From positions 1 through 15,545 of the forward strand of contig JBFLVQ010000149.1 in the NCBI GenBank assembly GCA_040758525.1: a stretch of DNA of 15,545 nucleotides. Reading direction: 5' to 3'. This DNA is from JBFLVQ01 sp040758525. GTDB lineage: Bacteria > Acidobacteriota > Blastocatellia > Chloracidobacteriales > JADJPF01. Each line of letters begins with the position of its first letter. Positions within the stretch are counted from its first letter, which is position 1. Below, piece by piece: positions 1-7,624 of this stretch. The position numbers and the translations under genes were made by a program. The notes beneath the pieces were generated by a model, which made no database searches, was not told the origin of the DNA, and was given only the letters and a program-made list of their open reading frames with translations.

Positions 1-2
1 TA

Positions 3-557
3 CGTTTAATTTATAAGGATAAGAGTTTAGCGGCTGCTCAAGTACTCTTAACTGATGCTTTCGAGAAAGGCGAGAAGAAAGATGGGTTAGAAGAGTTGGT
101 AGAGGAACACAACGAGGCTTACTGTTGTATGTCTGAACTAGATTACCAGAAATTTATCAAAATAATAAAACAGTTAAAGCCGCTAGGTTCATTAGAAGAA
201 TCTGATCCCATAGGAGTAATCCCAACATCGGGTTGGGTCCGTTGGACTGAACTTTACTCAAATGCATTCATTGTACGATTAGCGCAACAGTGCACAAAAC
301 AAGGATTTTTAGAGGAATGTGGGATTGCGCGATTTACTGTTTTTTATTGGTTTACTTTACAGGGAGAAATAACAAACAAATATATTAAAGGAGCGGTGGT
401 TAAAGATTTAGGACAACCCCAATATTTCATTAATGTAAATGGAACAGATGTAGAAGTTTCAGAAGGTGACTATAATAGTTTGCAAAAAGGACAAAAAGTA
501 TTAATACGAACATCCCTTACTAATGTATTAGCGAAAATAATTTCTATAGAAACTTGA
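3..557 (+). CDS. Hypothetical protein, 5'-truncated by the window edge
   Basis: The reading frame that ends with TGA at 555-557 has no stop back to the first bases of the window, so the gene starts outside it; the TTG at 96 is only an internal codon. About 184 residues are visible. The N-terminal part is charged and probably helical (Lys/Glu-rich near codons 20-35), with a Cys-Cys pair at the end of that helix. A middle part has several aromatic residues (GWVRW, FYWF) but no convincing membrane segment. The last 60 residues look like a small beta-rich domain, ending in a pattern like a 'VSEGDYNSLQKGQKVLIRTS' strand-turn-strand that resembles the short accessory beta domains at the ends of some uncharacterised membrane-associated proteins. 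I do not recognise the family. The codons are AT-rich (AAA, ATA, TTA, GGA, CGA), unlike the CGT-rich genes downstream, so it may have a different origin. There is no operon link to the next gene. Confidence 0.7.
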   Translation, partial: RLIYKDKSLAAAQVLLTDAFEKGEKKDGLEELVEEHNEAYCCMSELDYQKFIKIIKQLKPLGSLEESDPIGVIPTSGWVRWTELYSNAFIVRLAQQCTKQGFLEECGIARFTVFYWFTLQGEITNKYIKGAVVKDLGQPQYFINVNGTDVEVSEGDYNSLQKGQKVLIRTSLTNVLAKIISIET

Positions 558-657
558 TTCTATGGATCTCGCATATAGATGTAATATTTATTGAAAAATG
601 CCAGATATAGCTAGGGACTCTTAAGAGGGTGGTAGTGACACAATACACACTCTTTAA

Positions 658-933
658 CTTGCTGCTCCATCAGGATTGATGGCAAGTGCTGTCACTGCTA
701 CTCAAGTTACCTTGATCTGGATAGATGAATCCGACAATGAGACATCTTTTGCTATTGATCGTTCTGCTAATGTAACACCACGTAACTTTACTCCAATAGG
801 CAGTGTTTTTACTCCTACGGAAACCTACACGGATAACAATCTACAACTTAACACTGTCTACTACTATCAGGTAAGAGCACTCAATGGTGCGATCAGTTCT
901 GCTGCATCTGCAGAGGTGATGGTACAGACTCTC
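658..933 (+). pseudogene. Isolated fibronectin type III domain, probable gene remnant
   Basis: The frame encodes one complete FN3 domain: an entry strand 'APSGLMASAVTATQVTLIW', a 'DNETSFAIDRS' region, 'TYTDNNLQLNTVYYYQVRALN' cut here to its core Y-Y-Y-Q-V-R strand, and a closing 'VMVQTL'. Such domains occur in tandem in large secreted proteins. Here the frame is blocked by TAA at 655-657, directly before the domain, and there is no signal peptide. The only starts inside it are a TTG at 676 and an ATG at 679, which cut off the first strand residues; AGGA at 672-675 lies too close to serve well. After the domain the frame runs on without stop through about 44 low-complexity codons into the amidohydrolase gene at 1066. 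So this is either a remnant of a lost FN3 protein or, less likely, the N-terminal domain of a fused enzyme (676-2712, 678 residues). I favour the remnant. Confidence 0.55.
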
Positions 934-1016
934 TCAGGACAGAAGCCACCTATCTATAAGACACTATCTACTATCTCCTCTCATACCTATGCTTACCAGT
1001 TATATTTAAGCTACAA

Positions 1017-1053
1017 TTTCAGTGTTTATCTGAAAAATCTTTCTAAGTATAAC
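1017..1053 (+). promoter_or_regulatory. Possible promoter and dyad before the amidohydrolase operon
   Basis: TATAAC at 1048-1053 matches the sigma-70 -10 box at five of six positions and ends 12 nt before the ATG at 1066. This would give an almost leaderless mRNA and would fit the absence of a Shine-Dalgarno sequence there. A perfect 6-bp inverted repeat, TTTCAG at 1017-1022 and CTGAAA at 1030-1035 with a 7-nt spacer, covers where the -35 box should be; no good -35 hexamer is visible. The two together could be an operator-promoter, but the region is AT-rich and both could be chance. Confidence 0.2.
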
Positions 1054-1065
1054 TTAATACGCTTT

Positions 1066-2712
1066 ATGTGGGATCTGATTATTAAGCATGTAGAGATTGT
1101 TGATGGGAGTGGCCTGCCAGCTTATGTTGCCGATATTGCTATTATCGGTGAGCATATTGTCGCGATTGGTAAAGATTTGGGTATTGCAGAGACGATCATC
1201 GATGCCAAAGGGCTTACGGCGATCCCAGGTATTATTGATCCACACTCGCATGCTGACTTGATTGTGACTTTACCTTTCGAGCAGCAGCGCGAATTATTAC
1301 GCGGCAAGCTCTTTCAAGGTGTTACAACAATGATGATAGGCAACTGCGGCCTGGGCGCAGCGCCTGTGACCAATGATAGTGCTGAAACAATCTTACGTGG
1401 TGTTAATGCCTGGATGACACCAATGTCAGTGCCTTGGAATTGGCGTACCATTGCCGACTATCTAGATCAATTAGAACAATGTTCGCTACCAGTTAATATA
1501 GGCATGTTAATTCCACATGGACCGGTACGTATATCGACTATGGGGCTTAGTAAAGCAATACCTTCTCGTACTCAACTTCGTCGTATGTGTGCGCTTGTAC
1601 GTGAGGGGCTAGCCGCTGGCGCTTATGGTCTTTCCACCGGTCTTATCTATCCGCCGGGGATGTATTCAGCACCAGAAGAACTGATTGCCCTTGCTGCTGT
1701 GGTAGCAGAAGCCGATGCTATTTATACAAGCCATATACGTGGTTCTAGCGAGACATTGATCGATGCAGTAAAGGAGTTGATCGCAGTTGGCCGTAAGACT
1801 GGCGCACATGTACACCATTCGCATAACGAGGCGGTTGGACAAAGCCATTGGAGCAATATCGATAAAGTACTTACTCTCGAAGAGGCCGCTGTCATAGAAG
1901 GGGTAGGTATATCCTTTGATATGTTTCCTTATACAGCGGCAGCTACAATGATGGTAGCAATCTATCCACCCTGGGCGCTTGAAGGTGGTATAGCTGCACT
2001 TATTGAGCGGCTACGTACACCCAGCCAGCGTGCACGTATACAGCATGATGTTGAAAACACACGCTCACGCTGGAGATCCTGGGCAGGGCGTGGTTGGCCA
2101 CACAATCTTGTACGTGCAGTAGGTTGGGAGAAGATCGTAATTGGCTATTTGGCAAGCCGCGCCAACAAACAGTACGAGAACCTTACACTAGCTGAATTCG
2201 CACAACTGCGTAATCAACAGCCTTTTGATGCGATCTCAGATCTTATCATTGCTGAAGAAGGACGCGTTTCTATGCTTATACATGAGATTTCTGGTGAATC
2301 TAAACAGGACGAGTTGCTGATGAAATACATATGCCATCCGCTCTCGGCTTTCTGTAGCGATGCAGAAGATTATGGACACGGTCGTCCACATCCAGCCGCT
2401 TATGGAGCATTTGCACGTATCTTCCATCATTTTGTCGAGCGTCGTAAAGCAATCAGTTTTGAAGCTGCAGTACGTAAGATGACCAGCTATCCAGCACAAC
2501 TTTTTGGTATCAGAGATCGTGGTTTGATACGCGTCGGTATGTATGCTGATCTAGTGTTATTAGACCGTACCAAGATACGTGATCGCGCTACTTTTGCATC
2601 ACCACGTCGTACTGCCCTGGGTGTTGAGTACTTGTTACTGAATGGACGTATTGCGCTCAAACATGGTAATTACTTGCAACAACCCGGTAGGCTATTGAGG
2701 AGGAGATCATGA
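1066..2712 (+). CDS. N-acyl-D-amino-acid deacylase-type amidohydrolase (D-aminoacylase family)
   Basis: This is a zinc amidohydrolase of the D-aminoacylase group, whose members hydrolyse N-acyl-D-amino acids (or related N-acyl compounds) to the free amino acid, usually in the cytoplasm. From the ATG at 1066 it has 548 residues. It opens with the family start 'WDLIIKHVEIVDGSG', then has the beta-sandwich strand ending in 'PGIIDPHSHAD' (H60, H62) and 'IGNCGLGAAP' with C94, the cysteine that bridges or binds zinc in characterised D-aminoacylases. Next come 'SHIRG' (H223), 'HVHHSHNEA' (H250-H253), 'FCSDAED' (D432, probable catalytic aspartate), 'HPAAYGAFARIF', and the C-terminal 'FGIRDRGLIRVGMYADLVLLD' signature cut here to its sense: the sandwich-closing strand. 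I chose 1066 because family homology starts exactly there; the open frame extends to TTG 676 through an FN3 remnant and a low-complexity stretch. The 3' end overlaps the next gene by ATGA. The family is confident; the substrate is not known. Confidence 0.85.
   Translation: MWDLIIKHVEIVDGSGLPAYVADIAIIGEHIVAIGKDLGIAETIIDAKGLTAIPGIIDPHSHADLIVTLPFEQQRELLRGKLFQGVTTMMIGNCGLGAAPVTNDSAETILRGVNAWMTPMSVPWNWRTIADYLDQLEQCSLPVNIGMLIPHGPVRISTMGLSKAIPSRTQLRRMCALVREGLAAGAYGLSTGLIYPPGMYSAPEELIALAAVVAEADAIYTSHIRGSSETLIDAVKELIAVGRKTGAHVHHSHNEAVGQSHWSNIDKVLTLEEAAVIEGVGISFDMFPYTAAATMMVAIYPPWALEGGIAALIERLRTPSQRARIQHDVENTRSRWRSWAGRGWPHNLVRAVGWEKIVIGYLASRANKQYENLTLAEFAQLRNQQPFDAISDLIIAEEGRVSMLIHEISGESKQDELLMKYICHPLSAFCSDAEDYGHGRPHPAAYGAFARIFHHFVERRKAISFEAAVRKMTSYPAQLFGIRDRGLIRVGMYADLVLLDRTKIRDRATFASPRRTALGVEYLLLNGRIALKHGNYLQQPGRLLRRRS
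2698..2703 (+). promoter_or_regulatory. Strong Shine-Dalgarno for the TPR/ASPIC gene
   Basis: AGGAGG at 2698-2703, inside GAGGAGGAG, lies 5 nt before the ATG at 2709. It is the best ribosome binding site in the window and sits inside the end of the amidohydrolase gene. It fixes the start of the downstream gene and suggests that the large exported protein is made at a higher rate than its operon neighbours, which have weaker sites. Confidence 0.8.
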
Positions 2713-5700
2713 AGAGGCTTGCGACTATTGCTCTATTTGCTATTGCTCTATTTGTCTGGAATCTAACTTCACGTACCCAGACAAATAGTTTTGAACAGCG
2801 CGAGCAGCTCTATAGAATCAATAATGTCGGGGTTGCGCTAATGGAGGAGTTTAAACACGAAGCCGCAGCAACACAGTTTAAGAAAGCTCTTGATATCAAC
2901 CCTAACTTCCTGCTTGCACGTATCAACCTTGCCTTAGCTTACTATTTTACTCGTAACAAGACTGCCGCTATCGCAGAAGCACAAACAGTATTAAAGAGCG
3001 ATAGCAAGAATCCTCATATGCACTATATCCTCGGTCTTATCTACCAACTAAGCAATCAACCGGATGAAGCAATCGCTCAATTAGAGCAGGTAGCAGCAAT
3101 TGATCCAGAAGATGTTGGTACAAACATCAACTTGGGTCTGGTACATATACAGAAGCAACAGTATGATAAAGCCATTGGCTACTTGCAGCGTGCGCTTGCC
3201 CTAGAACCCTACAATGCCACTGCTACCTATCGCCTTGCTACCACACTACTACGTAAAGGTGATAAGGAACAGGGCGAGAAGATAATGAATACTTTCCAAC
3301 AGTTACGTAGCAGTGATTATGCCACTACACTAGGGCAACTATATTTCGAACAAGGCCATTATGCTGAATGCATAGAAAGTCTAGACCAGGAGACTGAAGT
3401 AGCCGCTGTGCCAGCATCAAATGTGAAGTTCACTTCACAACGGCTTACTGCTGCTACAACAAAATCATCTCAGTCAATTGGTACGCTGCTAGGTCGTCAA
3501 TTTAGTAAAGAAGAGTTAGCGCGAGCAGAGACTAAGACAACACTATTGCAGGCATTATCAGGAAGTGTTGGGCTTTTTGATATAGATGTAGATGGCGATC
3601 TAGATCTACTAATGGCTAATGGTAGTCAGGTGCAATTATTACGTAATGATGGGGGGAGCAAGTTTGTTGATATTACTGAGAGCGCCAAGATCAACGGCAA
3701 AGGTTTTATTATGGGTATGATCTTTGCTGACTATGATAATGATGGTAAAACCGATATCTTCTTACCTGGCTATCAAGCCAATATCCTCTACCACAATAAT
3801 GGTAATGGTACATTCAGTGATGTAACAACAATGGCTAAGATTAATGCAGCAAACCATTGGACACTCTCGGCTGCCTTTGTTGATCACGATCACGATGGAG
3901 ATGTTGATCTCTATTTAGGCAACTTTATCGATATGGCTAAGTGGCCAACTGGTCAAGCAGCGGTCTTTCCAAATGATTTTCCTGGTGATAATAACATTCT
4001 CTATCGCAACAATGGTGATGGCAGCTTTACTAATATCACCGAAGCCGTCGGTCTGGCTGGTGACGCCCGTCGTACTACAGCAATCATTTGTACGGATTTC
4101 AATAATCGACGTGACATCGATCTTCTTGTCATCAACTATGGTCAACCAGCACAAATTTTCAGTAATCAGCGTGATGGCTCATTTAAAGATGTTGCTGTTA
4201 CCGCAGGTCTTGATTTTAAGGGTAATAGTATGGGTGCGGGAGCCGGTGATATCAATAAAGATGGTTTAGTAGATTTCTATATACCTACTACGGACGGTCA
4301 GAACGTACTATTTATCAGCAATGGTCGGGGTGGTTACAAGCGGCAAACGCTAGATGGTTCAGTGTCTGGACTGGCTGGTCAGATCATAGACTATGATAAT
4401 GATGGCTGGTTAGATCTGCTTGCTGTTGCCAGCGAACGACTCTTCTTAGATCGTAATACTGGCAAGCAATTTGTCGCAACTACAGAAACTACTGAACTAA
4501 ATACTATCAAGCCGGGTAGGCGTTCTGTAAGTAGTGGTGATATTGATGGCGATGGAGATATCGATATTGTCTTGGTGAATAGGGAAAGTACTCTCTCATT
4601 ATTACGTAATGAAGGCGGTAATAAACAGAACTGGTTGCGTGTCAATCTACAGGGACGTGTTTCCAACAAGAATGGAGTAGGCGCTAAGGTCGAGATACTT
4701 AGTGGTAGTCTTAAACAGAGACTGGAAGTCTATGCCTCTTTCCCACCACCTGCTAGCAATGAGATCCTTTTCGGTCTGGGAATACGACGCGACGTTGATG
4801 CAATACGGATTATCTGGCCTGCCGGTATTGTGCAACCAGAAACACGTGTGGTTGCTAATAAGGCCATGCCGATCGAGGAGTTGGATCGACGTGGCACCTC
4901 CTGTCCATTGCTCTATGCCTGGAATGGTAAACGCTATGAATTTGTCACAGATTTTTTAGGTGGTTGTTCGATCGGCTATCAGACTGCGCCAGGACAATAC
5001 AACTATCCTGATACCGACGAGTACGTCCTTGTACGCGGGGAACAGTTGCAGGTACGTGATGGTCGCTACTCGATTCTGATGAACAATCAACTCGAAGAGG
5101 TGATCTTCTTTGATGCAGTCAAATTACTTGCTCTAGATCATCCTGCTGATACAGAGATCTTTCCTAATGAGCGACTGATGCCGCTACCACCCTATCCTGA
5201 ATTTAAGCTCTATGCTGTGAAAGCAGCACGTCCCCCTGTGACTGCATTGGGCAACAAGAATCAAGATATACTTCCATTGATTAGTAGTATTGATCGCAAT
5301 ACCGTGGCCGATTTTGATCTACTACCATTCAAGGGTTATGCACGTGAACACTCGATCACATTGGATCTAGGTGAACTCTCACAAGCTCGCCGTGTGCTGT
5401 TATTGCTGACAGGTTGGATCGATTATGCCGACTCGACCTCAAATCTAGCGGCTTCGCAAGCCAACATAAAACTTGTGCCACCTTACCTGCAGGTAAAAGA
5501 CAAGAATGGGGAGTGGTGTACAGTAGTGGCACAGATGGGCTTTCCTGCTGGACTACCTAAGACACTTACCTACGATCTTACCGGCAAGTTTCTTACTAAT
5601 GATTATCATGTGAGGATTGTTACCAGCATGCGTATCTACTGGGATCAGATCCTAGTTGATAGCTCTGGTGGTGATTTTCCCTTGAAAGTTACTACACTTG

Positions 5701-6215
5701 CGCCACTCAACGCAGAGCTAGGCTGGCGTGGTTTCCCACAAGAGGTAAAACCAGATGGAAGATTGCCGGTTGTTTATAACTATCAAACGATTGAACCTGC
5801 TGCGCCCTGGAAGGCCCATAGCGGCTATTACACAAATTATGGCGAAGTACAACCGTTATTGCTTAACCCAGATGATATGTATGTGATCACACGTAATGGC
5901 GACGAGATACGTATAGACTTTGATGCGCATCAATTACCACTATTGCCAACTGGCTGGCGACGTGATTTTCTTGTCTATGCAGATGGTTTCGGCAAGGATA
6001 TGGATATCAATTCGGCGCGACCTGATACGGTTGGACCACTCCCTTTTCATAGTATGTCAAGTTATCCCTATCCTGAGAATGAGCACTATCCAGATGATGC
6101 GCGCCATCGTGAATATCAGGAGAAATATAATACTCGTATTGTGCGTGATCCACTCACGGTCAATTTCAGTCAGCAACTTCTTGATCGACTTTTACCAGAG
6201 AGGGTGCATAAATGA
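2709..6215 (+). CDS. Exported TPR / FG-GAP beta-propeller / ASPIC-UnbV protein, 1168 residues
   Basis: Role unknown; the architecture suggests an extracytoplasmic binding or scaffold protein. Residues 4-19 are hydrophobic after Met-Lys-Arg, a signal peptide or anchor with no clear AxA cleavage site. Residues 37 to about 225 form five or six TPR units (for example 'AAIAEAQTVLKSDSKNPH', 'AIAQLEQVAAIDPEDV'). Seven FG-GAP/VCBS calcium loops follow at about residues 291, 341, 392, 463, 514, 561 and 611 (DxDxDG type), which predicts a seven-bladed propeller; the fourth loop, DFNNRRDID, is degenerate. The UnbV/ASPIC domain covers about 640-715 ('GVGAKVEI', 'IIWPAG'). A further 440 residues follow, with well-ordered motifs such as 'LYAWNGKRYEFVTDFLGG', 'LALDHP', 'LTGWIDYA' and 'MRIYWDQI'; from memory this tail recurs in large acidobacterial ASPIC proteins, but no function is known to me. 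The gene overlaps both neighbours by ATGA and has the strongest ribosome binding site of the operon. Confidence 0.88.
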   Translation: MKRLATIALFAIALFVWNLTSRTQTNSFEQREQLYRINNVGVALMEEFKHEAAATQFKKALDINPNFLLARINLALAYYFTRNKTAAIAEAQTVLKSDSKNPHMHYILGLIYQLSNQPDEAIAQLEQVAAIDPEDVGTNINLGLVHIQKQQYDKAIGYLQRALALEPYNATATYRLATTLLRKGDKEQGEKIMNTFQQLRSSDYATTLGQLYFEQGHYAECIESLDQETEVAAVPASNVKFTSQRLTAATTKSSQSIGTLLGRQFSKEELARAETKTTLLQALSGSVGLFDIDVDGDLDLLMANGSQVQLLRNDGGSKFVDITESAKINGKGFIMGMIFADYDNDGKTDIFLPGYQANILYHNNGNGTFSDVTTMAKINAANHWTLSAAFVDHDHDGDVDLYLGNFIDMAKWPTGQAAVFPNDFPGDNNILYRNNGDGSFTNITEAVGLAGDARRTTAIICTDFNNRRDIDLLVINYGQPAQIFSNQRDGSFKDVAVTAGLDFKGNSMGAGAGDINKDGLVDFYIPTTDGQNVLFISNGRGGYKRQTLDGSVSGLAGQIIDYDNDGWLDLLAVASERLFLDRNTGKQFVATTETTELNTIKPGRRSVSSGDIDGDGDIDIVLVNRESTLSLLRNEGGNKQNWLRVNLQGRVSNKNGVGAKVEILSGSLKQRLEVYASFPPPASNEILFGLGIRRDVDAIRIIWPAGIVQPETRVVANKAMPIEELDRRGTSCPLLYAWNGKRYEFVTDFLGGCSIGYQTAPGQYNYPDTDEYVLVRGEQLQVRDGRYSILMNNQLEEVIFFDAVKLLALDHPADTEIFPNERLMPLPPYPEFKLYAVKAARPPVTALGNKNQDILPLISSIDRNTVADFDLLPFKGYAREHSITLDLGELSQARRVLLLLTGWIDYADSTSNLAASQANIKLVPPYLQVKDKNGEWCTVVAQMGFPAGLPKTLTYDLTGKFLTNDYHVRIVTSMRIYWDQILVDSSGGDFPLKVTTLAPLNAELGWRGFPQEVKPDGRLPVVYNYQTIEPAAPWKAHSGYYTNYGEVQPLLLNPDDMYVITRNGDEIRIDFDAHQLPLLPTGWRRDFLVYADGFGKDMDINSARPDTVGPLPFHSMSSYPYPENEHYPDDARHREYQEKYNTRIVRDPLTVNFSQQLLDRLLPERVHK

Positions 6216-6529
6216 TTCTACTAAAAATTAGCTATCGTATGCTTGCACACAATATTCCTCACTATGATGAGATTTGGGGTAGTGAAGTATTGCCGTTGAT
6301 CCGTGAATATGGCTTCAACCTGCGTGGTATCTGGCGCAGTATGGTAGGACCAGCAGGTGAATATCTAGAACTATGGGAGTTTGATTCAATGGCCGATTTT
6401 GAGGCACGCTGGGGAAAGTTTATGGCTGACCCTAGACTATTGGCGGCTTTTCAAAAGACTGGTCCACTGGTGTTAGATGAGCATTTAACCTTGTTTGAAC
6501 CTATCCATCAAGAGGCGTTACAGAAGTGA
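6212..6529 (+). CDS. NIPSNAP-like ferredoxin-fold (dimeric alpha-beta barrel) protein
   Basis: A complete 105-residue protein. The pattern of strand ('LLKISYRMLA'), helix ('YDEIWGSEVLPLIREYG'), strand ('RGIWRSMVGPAGEYLELWEFDS'-region), helix ('MADFEARWGKFMADPRLLAAF') and closing strand is that of the NIPSNAP family within the dimeric alpha-beta barrel fold. Family members are small, soluble and mostly of unknown function; some relatives of the fold bind or oxidise small organic molecules. No metal or heme ligand set is obvious. AGAGAGGG at 6197-6204 lies 7 nt before the ATG, and the gene overlaps the ASPIC gene by ATGA and the next gene by GTGA, so it is translated as part of the operon. Its link to sugar or acyl-amino-acid chemistry is inferred from position only. 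Confidence 0.75.
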   Translation: MILLKISYRMLAHNIPHYDEIWGSEVLPLIREYGFNLRGIWRSMVGPAGEYLELWEFDSMADFEARWGKFMADPRLLAAFQKTGPLVLDEHLTLFEPIHQEALQK

Positions 6530-7518
6530 TCGGTTGGCAAGATAGATCAGTGCTGGTAACTGGCGCAGGAGGTTTTATTGGCAGCCATTTAGTAGCGACA
6601 CTGGCACGAGCCGGCGCACGTGTACGTGCCTTGCTACATTACAGCGCACGCACCGATTGGGCTAATCTAGAATTGCTTGAACCGGATCTACATAAGAATA
6701 TAGAGATCATTACTGGAGATCTCAACGATCCAATCAGTGTAGACACTGCTGTACGAGGGAGTCAGACGGTCTTCCATCTAGGGGCAATTATAAGTGTGCC
6801 ACACTCATTCCATTCACCTAGCGCTTACATTGATACCAATGTTAAAGGAACGCTAAATGTACTCTCTGCTGCCTATCGTCATCAAGTAACACGGCTGATC
6901 CATATCTCTTCTAGCGAAGTCTATGGCAATACTACTGCTGCGCGTATAGATGAAAGCCATAAGCTACAAGCACAGTCGCCTTATGCCGCCAGCAAGATTG
7001 CTGCTGACAAACTGGTAGAGAGTTATGTACAGGGTTTTGCGTTACCGGCGGTGACGGTGCGTCCATTCAATAATTATGGTCCTCGTCAGTCGCCACGCGC
7101 GATTGTGCCAACAATTGTGGCGCAGGCACTACGTGGAGGGATGATCCAATTGGGGGCATTGGATGCTGAGCGAGATCTACTCTACGTAGGCGATACAGTA
7201 CATGGCCTGTTACTAGCAGCAGAGAGTGAGCGGGCCATAGGAGAAGTGATCAATCTGGGTACAGGTGTCGCTATTAGTGTACGCGCATTGGCAGAAAAGA
7301 TCTCTGCACTACTTGGAATTACTGCCGATCTAATAGTAGATGAGCAGCGTCTACGACCAGGTAGAAGCGAGGTCTGGCGACTATGTGCAGATGCAGATAA
7401 AGCCAAGGAATTGCTAGGCTGGTGTGCTGAGACATCTCTTGATGAAGGTTTAACACTTACTATCGACTGGATACGTACACATGCCCCCTTACATTGGCCA
7501 GAGAGATATCAGTATTAG
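6526..7518 (+). CDS. NDP-sugar 4,6-dehydratase, LegB-type SDR
   Basis: An extended SDR enzyme of 330 residues, full length for the family. It most resembles the LegB group of NDP-N-acetylglucosamine 4,6-dehydratases, which make the 4-keto-6-deoxy sugar nucleotide with bound NAD. Visible features are the Rossmann motif 'VTGAGGFIGSH' (G13-G19), 'ALLHYSARTDW' after strand 2, 'GDLNDP', 'HLGAIISVPHSFHSP', 'DTNVKGTLNVL', the catalytic stretch 'SSSEVYG' (S130, E131) and 'SPYAASK' (Y153, K157), 'RPFNNYGPRQS', 'RDLLYVGDTV', and 'EQRLRPGRSEV' near the C-terminus. The Ser-Glu in place of the Asp-Glu of RmlB-type enzymes is as I recall it for LegB-like proteins. The start is a GTG overlapping the previous stop as GTGA; AGAGG at 6511-6515 supports it. 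The next pathway step, an aminotransferase, is encoded 106 nt downstream. The nucleotide (UDP or GDP) and the exact sugar cannot be read from sequence. Confidence 0.88.
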   Translation: MIGWQDRSVLVTGAGGFIGSHLVATLARAGARVRALLHYSARTDWANLELLEPDLHKNIEIITGDLNDPISVDTAVRGSQTVFHLGAIISVPHSFHSPSAYIDTNVKGTLNVLSAAYRHQVTRLIHISSSEVYGNTTAARIDESHKLQAQSPYAASKIAADKLVESYVQGFALPAVTVRPFNNYGPRQSPRAIVPTIVAQALRGGMIQLGALDAERDLLYVGDTVHGLLLAAESERAIGEVINLGTGVAISVRALAEKISALLGITADLIVDEQRLRPGRSEVWRLCADADKAKELLGWCAETSLDEGLTLTIDWIRTHAPLHWPERYQY

Positions 7519-7624
7519 AGGGGCAATAATTAATTGAGTAGAAAATAGAAATATATGCGAAAATTAAAGGGGCTGCGCAATTTCAGACCATTGAACGCTA
7601 ATTTACCGATACTTAAGTACAATT

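Noticed and set aside
618..627. CTCTTAAGAG palindrome as an operator or attachment site
   Set aside because: A single 10-bp palindrome beside a gene remnant, without a second copy or an adjacent regulated gene.
3915..4669. Antisense and alternative-frame reading frames inside the FG-GAP region
   Set aside because: They lie opposite or across Asp-rich repeats with clear coding function and have no recognisable motifs or ribosome sites.
7519..7624. Internal promoter in the 106-nt gap before the aminotransferase
   Set aside because: TTGAAC at 7591-7596 and TACAAT at 7618-7623 are 21 nt apart, and the latter touches the start codon, so no credible promoter geometry exists.
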